This document shows positions 26,072 through 35,100 of a stretch of 64,000 nucleotides of DNA, one piece after another. Both the position numbers and the translations under genes were made by a program. Each line of letters begins with the position of its first letter. Within the stretch, counting starts at the first letter, position 1. Source of the stretch: Burkholderiaceae bacterium (lineage in GTDB: Bacteria > Pseudomonadota > Gammaproteobacteria > Burkholderiales > Burkholderiaceae_E); the NCBI GenBank assembly GCA_024637155.1, contig JAGXFR010000049.1:62001-126000 (forward strand), given 5' to 3'. The notes under the pieces were generated by a model. It was given only the letters and a program-made list of their open reading frames with translations, was not told the DNA's origin and made no database searches.

Positions 26072-27556
26072 TCAGTTGAGTCCGAGCCGCTGCATCCGGT
26101 GGCGCAGCGCGCGAAAACTGATCCCCAGCAGCCGGGCCGCAGCCGTGCGATTGAAGCGTGTTCTCTCGAGCGCGCGCTCGATCGCGTGGCGCTCGACCTG
26201 GTCGAGGTAGTCCGGGAGCGACTCCGGAATTCCATCGGCGCTGAGCTTCGCAGGCGCGCGCGTGCTTCGTCCGCCCGATGCCGCTGCGGCCACGGCGCCG
26301 CGCGCCGACTCCTCCGCGCGTTCACTCGCCGTGTCGTCCGAGACGCTCGGACGCAGACCGAGATCCTCGACGTTGACGGTAATTCCGTCGGAGAAGGCGA
26401 GCGAGCGCTCGAGGATGTTCTCGAGCTCACGAACGTTCCCGGGGAAGTTGTAGCTCGCCAGGTAGCGCAGGGTCACACTCGATAGTGTCGGCGCCCGCGC
26501 GACTCCCGCGCGCTGCACGATCTTCTCGAGGATCGCCTCGGCGAGCAACGGGATATCCTCCGGCCGCTCGCGCAACGACGGCAGCGCGAGTTCGATCACG
26601 TTGAGTCGATAGTAGAGATCCTGGCGGAACCGGCCGGCCGCGACGCACTGCGCGAGGTCCTGGTGCGTGGCGCTGAGAATGCGCACGTCGATCGGCTCCT
26701 CGATCGTCGCGCCGACCTTGCGCACGCGCTTCTCCTGGATCGCCCGCAACAGCTTCACCTGCATCGCCAGCGGCAGATCGGCGACCTCATCGAGCAGCAT
26801 CGTCCCGCCGTTGGCGGCCTGGAAAAAACCGTCGCGATCCCGGTCGGCACCGGTGAACGCTCCCTTCTTGTGGCCGAAGAACTCGGCCTCCATCAGCGTC
26901 TCGGGTATCGCGCCGCAATTGACCGCGACGAAGGGCTGGCGTGCCCGCGGCCCGGCTTCGTGGATCAGACGCGCCGCGAGTTCCTTGCCGGAGCCCGACT
27001 CGCCGATGATCGCCACCGGCGCCATGCTGCGCGCAAGCCGCACGATCTGGCTGCGCACCTCGAGCGTCTTGTCCGAGTTCCCGAGCAGGCGCGCGGTGAT
27101 GTCCGCAGGTCCATCGGAAGTTGCGTCTGCGCCGAGTCCCGTGCCGGGCAACTGAATGGCCGCGCGCACCAGGCTGCGCAACGCTTCCAGCGCCACGGGC
27201 TTGCCCAGATAGTCGAAGGCACCGGCCTTGAGGGCTGCCACCGCGTTCTCGGCACTGCCATAGGCGGTGATCACCGCCACCGGCGTGGCCGGATGTTCGC
27301 GCGAGATCCGATCGACGAGTTCCAGGCCGTCGCCGTCGGGAAGTCGCATGTCGGTCAGGCATAGCGCATAGCTGTGCGCGGCGAGCAGTTCGTGCGCCTG
27401 CGCGAGGTCGGCGGCGCAGTCCACATCGAGTCCCATTCCCGCGATCGTCAGATCGAGCAGTTCGCGCAGGTCGGCTTCGTCGTCCACGACCAGAACGCGC
27501 GGGTTCCTGCCGCCGTGCATCACCAATCCGTCGCCGTACTCACTCACCTGTGTCAT
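26072..27556 (-). CDS. pilR: Sigma-54-dependent response regulator, PilR type
   Basis: This 494-residue NtrC-class activator has an N-terminal receiver domain with the phosphoryl-accepting Asp69 in LCLTDMRLPDGDG. The AAA+ domain has GESGSGKELAARLIH and the sigma-54 contact loop GAFTGADRDRDGFF, then a Fis-type helix-turn-helix at the end (NRTAAARLLGISFRALRHRM). PilR drives pilin transcription with sigma-54 in response to PilS. The ATG overlaps the kinase stop as ATGA, giving translational coupling. Pilin genes are not in the window, so the PilR identity rests on gene order and architecture. Confidence 0.85.
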   Translation of the reverse strand: MTQVSEYGDGLVMHGGRNPRVLVVDDEADLRELLDLTIAGMGLDVDCAADLAQAHELLAAHSYALCLTDMRLPDGDGLELVDRISREHPATPVAVITAYGSAENAVAALKAGAFDYLGKPVALEALRSLVRAAIQLPGTGLGADATSDGPADITARLLGNSDKTLEVRSQIVRLARSMAPVAIIGESGSGKELAARLIHEAGPRARQPFVAVNCGAIPETLMEAEFFGHKKGAFTGADRDRDGFFQAANGGTMLLDEVADLPLAMQVKLLRAIQEKRVRKVGATIEEPIDVRILSATHQDLAQCVAAGRFRQDLYYRLNVIELALPSLRERPEDIPLLAEAILEKIVQRAGVARAPTLSSVTLRYLASYNFPGNVRELENILERSLAFSDGITVNVEDLGLRPSVSDDTASERAEESARGAVAAAASGGRSTRAPAKLSADGIPESLPDYLDQVERHAIERALERTRFNRTAAARLLGISFRALRHRMQRLGLN

Positions 27557-29286
27557 CCCGAAGCTTCCTGTCCGTTGCCGTGTTGCGGCCGTGTCACCAC
27601 GAAGACCCCACGATACCGGGATTCCCGCCCCACGGGCTCGTAGCGAATGGTCGCATGGTTGGCCCGGCACAACTCGCGCGCCAGATACAGGCCCAGGCCC
27701 GTGCCCCGCGACTCGGTCGTGAAGAAGGGCTCGAAAACGTGCGCAAGCGCCGCTTCGCTGATCCCCGGCCCGTCGTCGCAAAAGCGCAGTTCGGGCTCGC
27801 CTGCGCTGCCTTCGCGCCACTCGATCACGATCGCGGCGCGCTCCTTCGAGGCGTAGCGCAGCGCGTTGCCCAGCAGGTTGGCCAGCACCTGGCGAAGATG
27901 GTTCTCGTCGAAAAGGAGCGGCTGTCGCGAGGTCACCGACACCACGACCCGGTCTGCGATCGATTCGGTTTCCGAGGCGTATTCGGCGAGGACGCGCCGG
28001 AGGAAGTCGAGCATCTCGATCGGCTCCTCCATGGCGCGGTCGCGCCGCGAGATCGACAACACGTCCTCGATGATGCGGTTGATCCGCAGCGTGTTGTCTT
28101 CGACGATGCGCACGAGCCGTTTATGGGCGGCCAGGCCAAGGCTCTCGCCGAGCAGTCCGTTGGCGTGGCGAATCGCGCCGAGCGGATTGCGGATTTCGTG
28201 CGCGATCGACGCGGAAAGCCGCCCCATTGACGCGAGTTTCAACTGCTGCGCGCGCTCTTCGACGACACGCAGGTCCTCGAGCAGCAGCACCGTGTCGCCC
28301 TGCGTTGCGTCGCCCTCCCCGAGCAGGCGCAGCCCGATGCGGTGCGTCCCGGGCGCGGTCCCCGCCGCGTCGGCCACGACGGCGAATTCGCTGACCGCGT
28401 TCACGCCCCGACCCGCGCGTGCCTGCCGGAACGCCTCGGCGAGGCCCTGCCACGCTCCGCTCGCAATGTGCTCGAAACGCAGCGGGCGCCCGGCCCACCA
28501 CGCCGCAGGGTCGACGCCGAGCATGGTCTGCGCGGCGCGGTTGATCGCGCGCACTTCACCGTCCGCACCGATCACGACGACGCCGCGGTCGAGTTCGGCC
28601 ATCACCTGATGCGTCACCGCGAGCTGGCTGCGCAGTTCCTCGCCACGGCGACGCGCCAGTTCTTCCTGCATGTGCAGCCGCGCGGCCAGCCAGCTCACCG
28701 CGATTCCCGTCAGGAAACAGACCGTGCCGAGCAGCGCGGCGTTCGCCAGCGCAGCCGGGTCGAAACCGGCATCATCCTGTATGCGCAGCGCGGTCTCGCC
28801 GAGCAGCAGGAGCGTCGCGGCGGCAGCGAAGGCCGCGGCCAGGCGCGGCGGTGAAACCGTCGCAGCGCTGGCGACCGTCGCGACCATCAGCACGCCCAGC
28901 CCGCTGCGCACCCCGCCAGCGGCCCAGATCAGGGCGATGAACACCGCAAGATCCAGGACCACCTGTGTGACGAGCTGCGTGTAGAAGAGCGGTCGCAGGG
29001 TGCGGGTCAGCGCGAAGAGCATCACGGCGAGCACGAGGTAGCCGAATGCGAGCGGACCGAAGAGCGAAAGGTCGTCGAACGAGAAGACCGGCGTCGTGCG
29101 GGACACGTAGGCCAGTGCCGCCAGCATGACAGCGACCGCGATCCTGCCGCCGGAGAACCACCGAAGCGCGCGCCAGAACGATTCGGGAACCGGGCCGGCG
29201 CGCAGTTCGGCGGCCAGATCGACGGGGTCCGGCCCCGGAATCCAGACGGCGTCCGGCGCCGCCCCGGCTCGCGCCGGCGCGCTCAT
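27553..29286 (-). CDS. pilS: Membrane histidine kinase, PilS type
   Basis: This 577-residue sensor kinase has about six N-terminal membrane helices (residues 45-210) and a PAS domain (VMAELDRGVVVIGADGEVRAI). The HisKA box SIAHEIRNPLGAIRHANG carries the phosphorylated His. The HATPase domain shows the N-box LANLLGNALRYAS, DDGPGISEAALAHVF and TGLGLYLARELC. Its membrane part matches the PilS architecture. It starts in an ATGA overlap with the PP0621-family gene and ends in one with pilR, so the three form one translationally coupled unit. Confidence 0.87.
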   Translation of the reverse strand: MSAPARAGAAPDAVWIPGPDPVDLAAELRAGPVPESFWRALRWFSGGRIAVAVMLAALAYVSRTTPVFSFDDLSLFGPLAFGYLVLAVMLFALTRTLRPLFYTQLVTQVVLDLAVFIALIWAAGGVRSGLGVLMVATVASAATVSPPRLAAAFAAAATLLLLGETALRIQDDAGFDPAALANAALLGTVCFLTGIAVSWLAARLHMQEELARRRGEELRSQLAVTHQVMAELDRGVVVIGADGEVRAINRAAQTMLGVDPAAWWAGRPLRFEHIASGAWQGLAEAFRQARAGRGVNAVSEFAVVADAAGTAPGTHRIGLRLLGEGDATQGDTVLLLEDLRVVEERAQQLKLASMGRLSASIAHEIRNPLGAIRHANGLLGESLGLAAHKRLVRIVEDNTLRINRIIEDVLSISRRDRAMEEPIEMLDFLRRVLAEYASETESIADRVVVSVTSRQPLLFDENHLRQVLANLLGNALRYASKERAAIVIEWREGSAGEPELRFCDDGPGISEAALAHVFEPFFTTESRGTGLGLYLARELCRANHATIRYEPVGRESRYRGVFVVTRPQHGNGQEASG

Positions 29287-29510
29287 GCGTCGGCGTCGCG
29301 GTGCGCGCTGCTGCAGTAGGCGCGCTCGCCAACCGTCAGCGCGTCGGATACGGGCAGATGAACTCCGCAATGCGCGCACTGCACCATCGGCTCCCCCTTG
29401 CCGTCGGGTCCGCCCTCCATCCGGTCGTCGCGGCGTCGCGACCCGCTCACCACCTTGAACGCGAGATAGAGGACCGCGAACACGGCCGCCCAGAACAGAA
29501 TCTTGCCCAT
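29283..29510 (-). CDS. PP0621-family small membrane protein
   Basis: This 75-residue protein has one N-terminal membrane helix (ILFWAAVFAVLYLAFKVV) and a C-terminal zinc-ribbon-like part with CAHCGVHLPVSDAL and YCSSAHR. This is the PP0621 family, a frequent partner of the pilS/pilR locus in Beta- and some Gammaproteobacteria. Metal binding by the three Cys and His is an inference. Its start overlaps the ccsA stop by one base (TGATG), and its stop overlaps the pilS start. Confidence 0.83.
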   Translation of the reverse strand: MGKILFWAAVFAVLYLAFKVVSGSRRRDDRMEGGPDGKGEPMVQCAHCGVHLPVSDALTVGERAYCSSAHRDADA

Positions 29511-30385
29511 CAGACCCGTCCGAGAATCACTTCAAGCACGAAACGGGTGCCGATGTAGGCGAGCAGCAGCACGCCGTAGCCGGCCATCGTGGCGCGCAGC
29601 GCGCCGCGGCCGCGCCAGCCGCGCAACCATCGTCCAAGCAGCAGCACGCCGAAGACCGCCCACGCGATCAGGGTGAAGACGGTCTTGTGATCGAAACGCA
29701 GCGGCCGCCCGAAGATCTCCTCGGTGAAGAAAATCCCGGTGATCGCGGTCAGCGTCAGCAGCAGGAATCCGAGCCGGATCAGCGTGAAGAGCATGCGCTC
29801 GAGCACCAGCAGCGGCGGCAGCTCGTCAATCAGGCGCGCGAAGATCGAACGCTGCGCGCCGGGGCCCCCATGCAGTGCGCGCTCGGCCGCCGTCATCAAC
29901 CCGGCGTGCAGCGCGGCAAGCAGGAGCACCCCGTAGGCGAGTGTTCCGACCAGCAGGTGCATCACGAACATCGGCCGCATCCGGGTCTCGGCCAGCACGG
30001 ACCCGGGAAAGAACAGCGGCAGGAGCACCGCGAGCGCGGCGATCGGCAGGATCAGCGCGCGCAGGGCGGCCACCCGCACGCGGCGCCCCTCGATCCAGAG
30101 CACGGCCACGCCCACGAGCAGCGTTGCCGAGAGCGCCTGCGCGAAACCGAAGCGGAATTCCGATCCGTCGAGCATCACGAAATAGAGCGAGACGGCGTGG
30201 AGTAGCAGGCCCACGAAAAGCAGCAGCGCGGGCAGCGACGCCGCGGCCAGCCGGGTGCCGTCGTCCTGCAGACCCACCGCGCCGACGATGCGCCGATGCT
30301 CGGCGAGCGAGCGCCGGTCGCCGAGCCACGAGAACACGTAGCAGGCAGCAGGGAGGGCGAGCGTCAGAACCGGTAGAATGCGCAC
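29510..30385 (-). CDS. Cytochrome c assembly membrane protein (CcsA/YpjD-like)
   Basis: This membrane protein of about 291 residues has eight hydrophobic segments and belongs to the CcmC/CcsA haem-handling superfamily. The family region covers MFVMHLLVGTLAYGVLLLAALHA and the late stretch FDHKTVFTLIAWAVFGVLLLGRW with its haem-region His. E. coli YpjD is a close relative. The start is uncertain: I take the GTG giving VRILPVLTLALP. An ATG at 30409 would overlap the divergent ffh start codon. It heads the operon ccsA / PP0621 / pilS / pilR / ampD. Confidence 0.85.
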   Translation of the reverse strand: MRILPVLTLALPAACYVFSWLGDRRSLAEHRRIVGAVGLQDDGTRLAAASLPALLLFVGLLLHAVSLYFVMLDGSEFRFGFAQALSATLLVGVAVLWIEGRRVRVAALRALILPIAALAVLLPLFFPGSVLAETRMRPMFVMHLLVGTLAYGVLLLAALHAGLMTAAERALHGGPGAQRSIFARLIDELPPLLVLERMLFTLIRLGFLLLTLTAITGIFFTEEIFGRPLRFDHKTVFTLIAWAVFGVLLLGRWLRGWRGRGALRATMAGYGVLLLAYIGTRFVLEVILGRV

Positions 30386-30407
30386 CTGACAAGTGTAATA
30401 CACGACC

Positions 30408-31763
30408 ATGCTCGAAAACCTCTCCCAACGCCTCTCCCGCGTCGTCAAGACGATGCGCGGCGAGGCCCGCCTGACCGAGGCGAACACCGCCGAGATGCTG
30501 CGCGAGATTCGCATCGCGCTGCTCGAGGCCGACGTCGCGCTGCCGGTGGTGCGCGACTTCATCGCACGGGTCAAGGACAAGGCGCTGGGCCAGGAGGTTC
30601 TCCAGAGCCTGTCGCCGGGGCAGGCGCTGGTGGGCGTGTTCCACCGCGAACTCACCGAGCTGATGGGCGGGGCGAACGCCGAGCTGAGCTTCGCGACCCA
30701 GCCGCCGGCGGTGATCCTGATGGCTGGCCTGCAGGGCGCGGGCAAGACCACCACGGTCGCCAAGCTGGCCAAGTGGCTGCGCGAGAACCGGCGCAAGAAA
30801 GTGCTGACCGTCTCGTGCGACGTCTATCGTCCCGCGGCCATCGAGCAGCTGCGCACGGTGACGCAACAGGCGGGTGCCGATTTCTTCGCGTCGGATCCCG
30901 GCCAGAAGCCGGCTGACATCGCCGCCGCGGCGCTCCAGTGGGCGCGCACGCACTTCCATGACGTGCTCATCGTCGACACCGCCGGCCGGCTGGCGATCGA
31001 CGAGGCGATGATGGCCGAGATCCGGGCCCTGCACGCGCAGCTGCGCCCGATCGAGACGCTCTTCGTCGTCGACGCGATGCAGGGCCAGGACGCGGTCAAC
31101 ACCGCGCGCGCTTTCAAGGAAGCGCTGCCGATCACCGGCATCGTGCTCACCAAGCTCGACGGCGACGCGCGCGGCGGCGCGGCGCTCTCGGTGAAGGCGG
31201 TCACCGGCGCGCCGATCAAGTTCGCCGGTATCGGCGAGAAGATCGACGGGATCGAGCCCTTCCATCCCGAGCGCCTGGCGAGCCGCATCCTGGGGATGGG
31301 GGACATCGTTTCGCTGGTCGAGGACGCCCACAAGCACATCGACCAGAAGGCCGCGAAGGATCTGGCCGACAAGCTCAAGTCCGGCAACCGCTTCGACCTG
31401 AACGATTTCGCCGGGCAGCTCGGGCAAATGAAGAAGATGGGCGGGCTCTCCGGGATGCTCGACAAGCTCCCCTCGCAGCTGCAGCAGGCGGCCGCCGGCG
31501 CCGATCTGGGCATGGCCGAGAAGCAGACCGCCCGGATGGTGGGAATCATCCACTCGATGACGCCTGGCGAACGCAGCCGGCCCGAGATCATCAAGGCGAC
31601 GCGCAAGCGCCGGATCGCGTCCGGCGCCGGGGTGCAGGTTCAGGAGGTGAACCGGCTGCTCAAGCAGTTCGAGCAGATGCAGGGAATGATGAAGAAAATG
31701 CAAAAGGGCGGCATGGCCAAGATGATGCGCGGCATGAAGGGCATGCTGCCGGGGATGCGGTGA
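30408..31763 (+). CDS. ffh: Signal recognition particle protein Ffh
   Basis: Ffh is the SRP54 GTPase that, with 4.5S RNA, brings nascent membrane proteins to FtsY. The 451 residues comprise the N domain (MLENLSQRLSRVVKTMRGEA), the G domain (GLQGAGKTTTVAKLAKW, DTAGRLAIDEAMM, TKLDGDARGGAAL) and the Met-rich M domain ending MKKMQKGGMAKMMRGMKG. All GTPase motifs are intact. It is divergent from ccsA, and its stop overlaps the GTG of the L,D-transpeptidase gene, an unusual coupling to envelope genes. Confidence 0.97.
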   Translation: MLENLSQRLSRVVKTMRGEARLTEANTAEMLREIRIALLEADVALPVVRDFIARVKDKALGQEVLQSLSPGQALVGVFHRELTELMGGANAELSFATQPPAVILMAGLQGAGKTTTVAKLAKWLRENRRKKVLTVSCDVYRPAAIEQLRTVTQQAGADFFASDPGQKPADIAAAALQWARTHFHDVLIVDTAGRLAIDEAMMAEIRALHAQLRPIETLFVVDAMQGQDAVNTARAFKEALPITGIVLTKLDGDARGGAALSVKAVTGAPIKFAGIGEKIDGIEPFHPERLASRILGMGDIVSLVEDAHKHIDQKAAKDLADKLKSGNRFDLNDFAGQLGQMKKMGGLSGMLDKLPSQLQQAAAGADLGMAEKQTARMVGIIHSMTPGERSRPEIIKATRKRRIASGAGVQVQEVNRLLKQFEQMQGMMKKMQKGGMAKMMRGMKGMLPGMR

Positions 31764-32656
31764 CCCGGCTTTTCGCGTGCGCGCTCGCTAGCGCGCTGTG
31801 CCTTGGCACTGCGTCCGCGGCGCCGCCGGACTCCGCGGCCTTCGGCAGCGCCGTGGTCGGCGGACGCTTCGCGCATGTCGTGCAGCCCGGCGAGCACCTC
31901 GGACGGATCGGCGCGCGCTACGGAGTGGCCTGGTCCCTGCTCGTGGAAGACAACGGCATCGCGCGCCCCGACCAGTTGCGCCCCGGCCAGCTGGTGATGG
32001 TCGAGAACCGTCACATCGTGCCACCGGCGATCGATGACGGCATCGTGCTGAACGTGCCGCAACGCATGCTGTTTCACTTTGCCCAGGGGTCGCTGGTGGC
32101 CGCCTACCCCGTGGGGCTGGGACGTCCCAACTGGCGCACGCCGCTGGGCCCCTTCACGGTGGTCAATCTCCAGAAGGACAAGACCTGGTACGTACCCAGG
32201 TCGATCCAGGAAGAGATGCGCCGCGAGGGCAAGCCCGTATTGACCGAAGTCCCCCCGGGCCCGGAAAACCCGCTCGGGCGCCACTGGATCGGCCTGTCCA
32301 TGCCCGCGATCGGGATCCACGGGACGATCGCGCCCTCGAGCATCTTCGGATTCCGTTCGCACGGCTGCATCCGGCTGCACCCGGACGACGTCGCGCAGCT
32401 TTTCGAGCGGATCACCGTCGGCACGCCCGGGGAGATCGTCTATTTCCCCGCGTTGCTTGCCACGGGCCCGGACGGGCGCGTGTTCGTGGAGGTGCACTCC
32501 GATATCTACTCGCGCACCGGGGATCCGAGCGCGGCGCTCGCCGCGGCGATCGCCGAACGCGGTTTGACCGAGCGAATCGATCCGGGCAAACTGGCCGCCG
32601 CGATCCGCGCGCGCGACGGCATCGCGCGCGATGTAACCAGAGGAAGCAATCCGTGA
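31760..32656 (+). CDS. L,D-transpeptidase with LysM domain (YkuD family)
   Basis: This 298-residue exported protein has a signal peptide (LFACALASALCLGTASAA), a LysM repeat (VVQPGEHLGRIGARYGVAWS and RPGQLVMV) and a YkuD catalytic domain with the H...SHGCIRL motif (HGTIAPSSIFGFRSHGCIRL), where Cys is the nucleophile. Such enzymes make 3-3 crosslinks in peptidoglycan or attach lipoproteins to it. Translation starts at a GTG overlapping the ffh stop (GTGA). The following YcbK-like peptidase gene also starts in a GTGA overlap; the two may act together on the wall. Confidence 0.92.
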   Translation: MTRLFACALASALCLGTASAAPPDSAAFGSAVVGGRFAHVVQPGEHLGRIGARYGVAWSLLVEDNGIARPDQLRPGQLVMVENRHIVPPAIDDGIVLNVPQRMLFHFAQGSLVAAYPVGLGRPNWRTPLGPFTVVNLQKDKTWYVPRSIQEEMRREGKPVLTEVPPGPENPLGRHWIGLSMPAIGIHGTIAPSSIFGFRSHGCIRLHPDDVAQLFERITVGTPGEIVYFPALLATGPDGRVFVEVHSDIYSRTGDPSAALAAAIAERGLTERIDPGKLAAAIRARDGIARDVTRGSNP

Positions 32657-33261
32657 GCGCTCACTGGCGCAACGAAGGAAGCGGCGCCGTTCGCGCCGCA
32701 CAGAGTCAGGCCACCGGCCGTCCGCCGCGCCGCGTGCTGTTGCGCCGGGGCCTGGCCGCGGCGATCACGCTGCTCGGCCCGGTCGTCGCTCGCCCGGCGC
32801 TGGCGGCCCGCATGCAAGGTCCGGCGCGGCTGGCCTTCTACAACACGCACACCGCCGAGCGGATCGACGTCGTCTACCGCGACGCGAACGGCTACGTGCC
32901 CGACGCGCTCGCCGCGATCGCACAGGTGCTGCGCGACCATCGCAACGACACGGTGAAAGCGATCGATCCGGAATTGCTCGAGCAACTGCACCGGATCGGC
33001 ACCACGCTCGGCGCCGCACAGCCCTTCCACGTGATCTCCGGCTACCGCTCGCCCGAAACCAACTCCCGGCTCGCTGCCGCCAGCGGCGGGGTGGCACGGC
33101 ACAGCCTCCATCTCGAGGGCCGCGCCATCGACATCCGCGTGCCCGGGCGTCCGCTGGCCGACCTGCACCGCGTGGCGCTCGAACTGCGCGCGGGCGGCGT
33201 CGGGCGCTACGTGGCTTCCGACTTCATCCATATCGACACCGGGCGCGTGCGCACCTGGTAG
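32653..33261 (+). CDS. YcbK-type DUF882/M15 peptidase
   Basis: This 202-residue protein has a twin-arginine-like N-terminus (RRVLLRRGLAAAITLLG), suggesting Tat export as for E. coli YcbK. The M15-type domain has the zinc ligands in HVISGYRSPETN, HSLHLEGRAIDI and the final DFIHIDTG. YcbK-like proteins are thought to act on peptidoglycan peptides. It follows the L,D-transpeptidase with overlapping codons, as in other Proteobacteria where ycbK sits next to an L,D-transpeptidase gene. The start is a GTG. Confidence 0.9.
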   Translation: MSAHWRNEGSGAVRAAQSQATGRPPRRVLLRRGLAAAITLLGPVVARPALAARMQGPARLAFYNTHTAERIDVVYRDANGYVPDALAAIAQVLRDHRNDTVKAIDPELLEQLHRIGTTLGAAQPFHVISGYRSPETNSRLAAASGGVARHSLHLEGRAIDIRVPGRPLADLHRVALELRAGGVGRYVASDFIHIDTGRVRTW

Positions 33262-33269
33262 GGGGTGCC

Positions 33270-34721
33270 ATGGGCGCGCCGGACCTCACCGAACTCGCGG
33301 CATCCTTTCAGGGCCGGCTGCTCACCGACGCCGCCGATACCGCACCCTTTCTGGTCGACTGGCGCGGCCGCTACAGCGGTCTGGCGCTGGCCGTCGCGCA
33401 GCCCGACACCACCGAGGACGTCGCCGCCGTGGTGCGCTGGTGCGCCGCGCAGCGCGTGCCGATCGTGCCGCAAGGCGGCAACACGGGGCTGAGCGGCGGC
33501 GGAACGCCCGACGCGTCGGGGACCGCGCTGCTCCTCTCTCTCGCGCGGCTCAACCGGGTGCGCGCCGTGGACCCCGTCAACAACTCGCTGACCGTCGAGG
33601 CCGGCTGCGTGCTCGCCAATGTGCAGCAGGCGGCACGCGATGCCGGGCGGCTGTTTCCGCTCAGCCTCGGAGCGCAGGGCTCGTGCACCATCGGCGGCAA
33701 CCTCGCCACCAACGCCGGCGGCACCCAGGTGCTGCGCTACGGCAACAGCCGCGAACTGTGCCTCGGGCTGGAAGTGGTCACCGCCAGCGGCGAAATCTGG
33801 AACGGGCTGCGCGCGCTGCGCAAGGACAACACCGGCTACGACCTGCGTGACCTGTACATCGGCTCCGAAGGGACTCTCGGCGTGATCACCGCCGCCACGC
33901 TCAAGCTCTTTCCGCTGCCCGCCGCGCAGATGACCGCGTTCGCCGCGGTGTCCTCGCCCGACGATGCGCTGCGCCTGCTCGCGCTCGCGCAGCAGCAGCT
34001 CGGCGCCGCGCTCACCGCCTTCGAACTGATCAGCGACTTCTGCATCGAACTCGTCGAGCGGCACTTCCCCGAACTGCGCCGCCCGCTGGCCGGACACAGC
34101 CCCTATTACGTGCTGCTCGAATCCTCCGACTCGGACGGGGAGGCGCAGGCGACCGAGCGCTTCGAGGGGCTGCTGGGGGAGGCGCTGGCGGGAGAGGACG
34201 CCCCGGGTCGTCCGACCGCCGCGCCCTGCATCACCGACGCCGTGCTCGCCTCGTCGCTCGCGCAGGCCCGCTCGCTGTGGGCGATCCGCGAACACATCAC
34301 AATGGCGCAGATGGCCGAAGGCAAGAACATCAAGCACGACATCTCCGTGCCCATCTCGTCGATCCCCGCCTTCCTCGAGCAGGTCGACGCCGAGCTCGAG
34401 CGGCGCTTCCCCGGGGTGCGGGTCGTCAACTTCGGCCACCTCGGCGACGGCAACCTGCACTACAACGTCTCGCCGCCCGACTGGGGCACGGCGGGGCACC
34501 CGCCGACCGACCTGCAGGCCCTGCAGCCCGACATCAACCGGGTCGTCCACGATGCCGTGATCGAATTCAACGGCTCGATCTCCGCCGAGCACGGGCTCGG
34601 CCAGCTGCGCCGCGACGAGGCCGCGCGCTACAAGTCGCCGGTGGAGATGGCGCTGATGCGATCCGTGAAGCAGGCGCTCGACCCGCTGGGGATCATGAAT
34701 CCCGGGAAGGTGCTGGGGTAG
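33270..34721 (+). CDS. FAD-binding oxidoreductase, GlcD / D-2-hydroxyacid dehydrogenase type
   Basis: This 483-residue flavoprotein has a PCMH-type FAD domain (RVPIVPQGGNTGLSGGGTPD, GSCTIGGNLATNAGGT, IGSEGTLGVITAATLKL) and a C-terminal FAD-oxidase domain with HLGDGNLHYNVS and EHGLGQLRRDEAARYKSP. It ends in the usual DPLGIMNPGKVLG. Relatives oxidise D-2-hydroxyglutarate, D-lactate or glycolate; the substrate is undetermined. Its last 117 bases recur at 37184-37300 and a 36-base piece at 35584-35619, so its 3' end has been a recombination or insertion site although the gene itself is intact. Confidence 0.92.
   Translation: MGAPDLTELAASFQGRLLTDAADTAPFLVDWRGRYSGLALAVAQPDTTEDVAAVVRWCAAQRVPIVPQGGNTGLSGGGTPDASGTALLLSLARLNRVRAVDPVNNSLTVEAGCVLANVQQAARDAGRLFPLSLGAQGSCTIGGNLATNAGGTQVLRYGNSRELCLGLEVVTASGEIWNGLRALRKDNTGYDLRDLYIGSEGTLGVITAATLKLFPLPAAQMTAFAAVSSPDDALRLLALAQQQLGAALTAFELISDFCIELVERHFPELRRPLAGHSPYYVLLESSDSDGEAQATERFEGLLGEALAGEDAPGRPTAAPCITDAVLASSLAQARSLWAIREHITMAQMAEGKNIKHDISVPISSIPAFLEQVDAELERRFPGVRVVNFGHLGDGNLHYNVSPPDWGTAGHPPTDLQALQPDINRVVHDAVIEFNGSISAEHGLGQLRRDEAARYKSPVEMALMRSVKQALDPLGIMNPGKVLG
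34605..34721 (+). repeat. Direct repeat copy 1: 3' end of the GlcD-type gene
   Basis: This is the functional copy of a 117-base segment, running from CTGCGCCGCGACGAGG to the stop codon. It reappears at 37184-37300 with one visible mismatch (GGGGTAG versus GGCGTAG). Confidence 0.95.
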
Positions 34722-34782
34722 CGTTCCCTGCGGGCAATTGTGAAGCTTTGATCCTGCGATGGATTTCACTCGTTAAACTTTT

Positions 34783-35100
34783 TTACGCGGTCGGAACCGC
34801 GGACGCGGGTAGCGGTTGGACCGCCAGCCGCAGTCCCATCGCCTTGAGGATTGCCAACAAGCTGCTGAGCGCCGGATTGCCCTTCGGCGAGAGCGTGCGA
34901 TAAAGCTGCGTCGGGTTCAGGTGTGCCTGCTCGGCCACCGCCTGTACGCCGCCGAAGGCTTGGGCCATCTGGCGCAGCACAATCAGCAGTTCGGCTTGGT
35001 CGCCGTCTTCCAGAATACCGTTAACTACTTCCAGCGCGAACGCGGGATCGTTGCGGTACAACTCGGCCATCGCATCGTCATGGGGTCTACTTCTCATCAT
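34783..35100 (-). CDS. HigA/HI1420-type antitoxin
   Basis: This 105-residue antitoxin is of the HTH addiction-module antidote family paired with HI1419/HigB-like toxins. It has the opening YRNDPAFALEVVNGILEDGD, then FGGVQAVAEQAHLNPTQLYR as helix-turn-helix and the family-typical NPALSSLLAILKAMGLRL. It should bind and neutralise the toxin and repress the operon. The start is ATG 35100 or 35097; in the ancestral layout it overlaps the toxin stop. Because the toxin has a one-base deletion, the two genes now share one continuous 214-codon frame. Confidence 0.85.
   Translation of the reverse strand: MMRSRPHDDAMAELYRNDPAFALEVVNGILEDGDQAELLIVLRQMAQAFGGVQAVAEQAHLNPTQLYRTLSPKGNPALSSLLAILKAMGLRLAVQPLPASAVPTA

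Noticed and set aside
30386-30409. ATG start of the ccsA-like gene overlapping the ffh start codon
   Set aside because: The first residues would be MVVYYTCQ with no helix character, and both divergent genes would share a start region. A GTG downstream fits better, though this is not certain.
33207-34769. A 520-codon frame antisense to the GlcD-type gene
   Set aside because: It mirrors the codon structure of the flavoprotein gene, is rich in Gly/Arg/Val/His with no domain, and lacks a ribosome-binding site. Such shadows are common at this G+C content.
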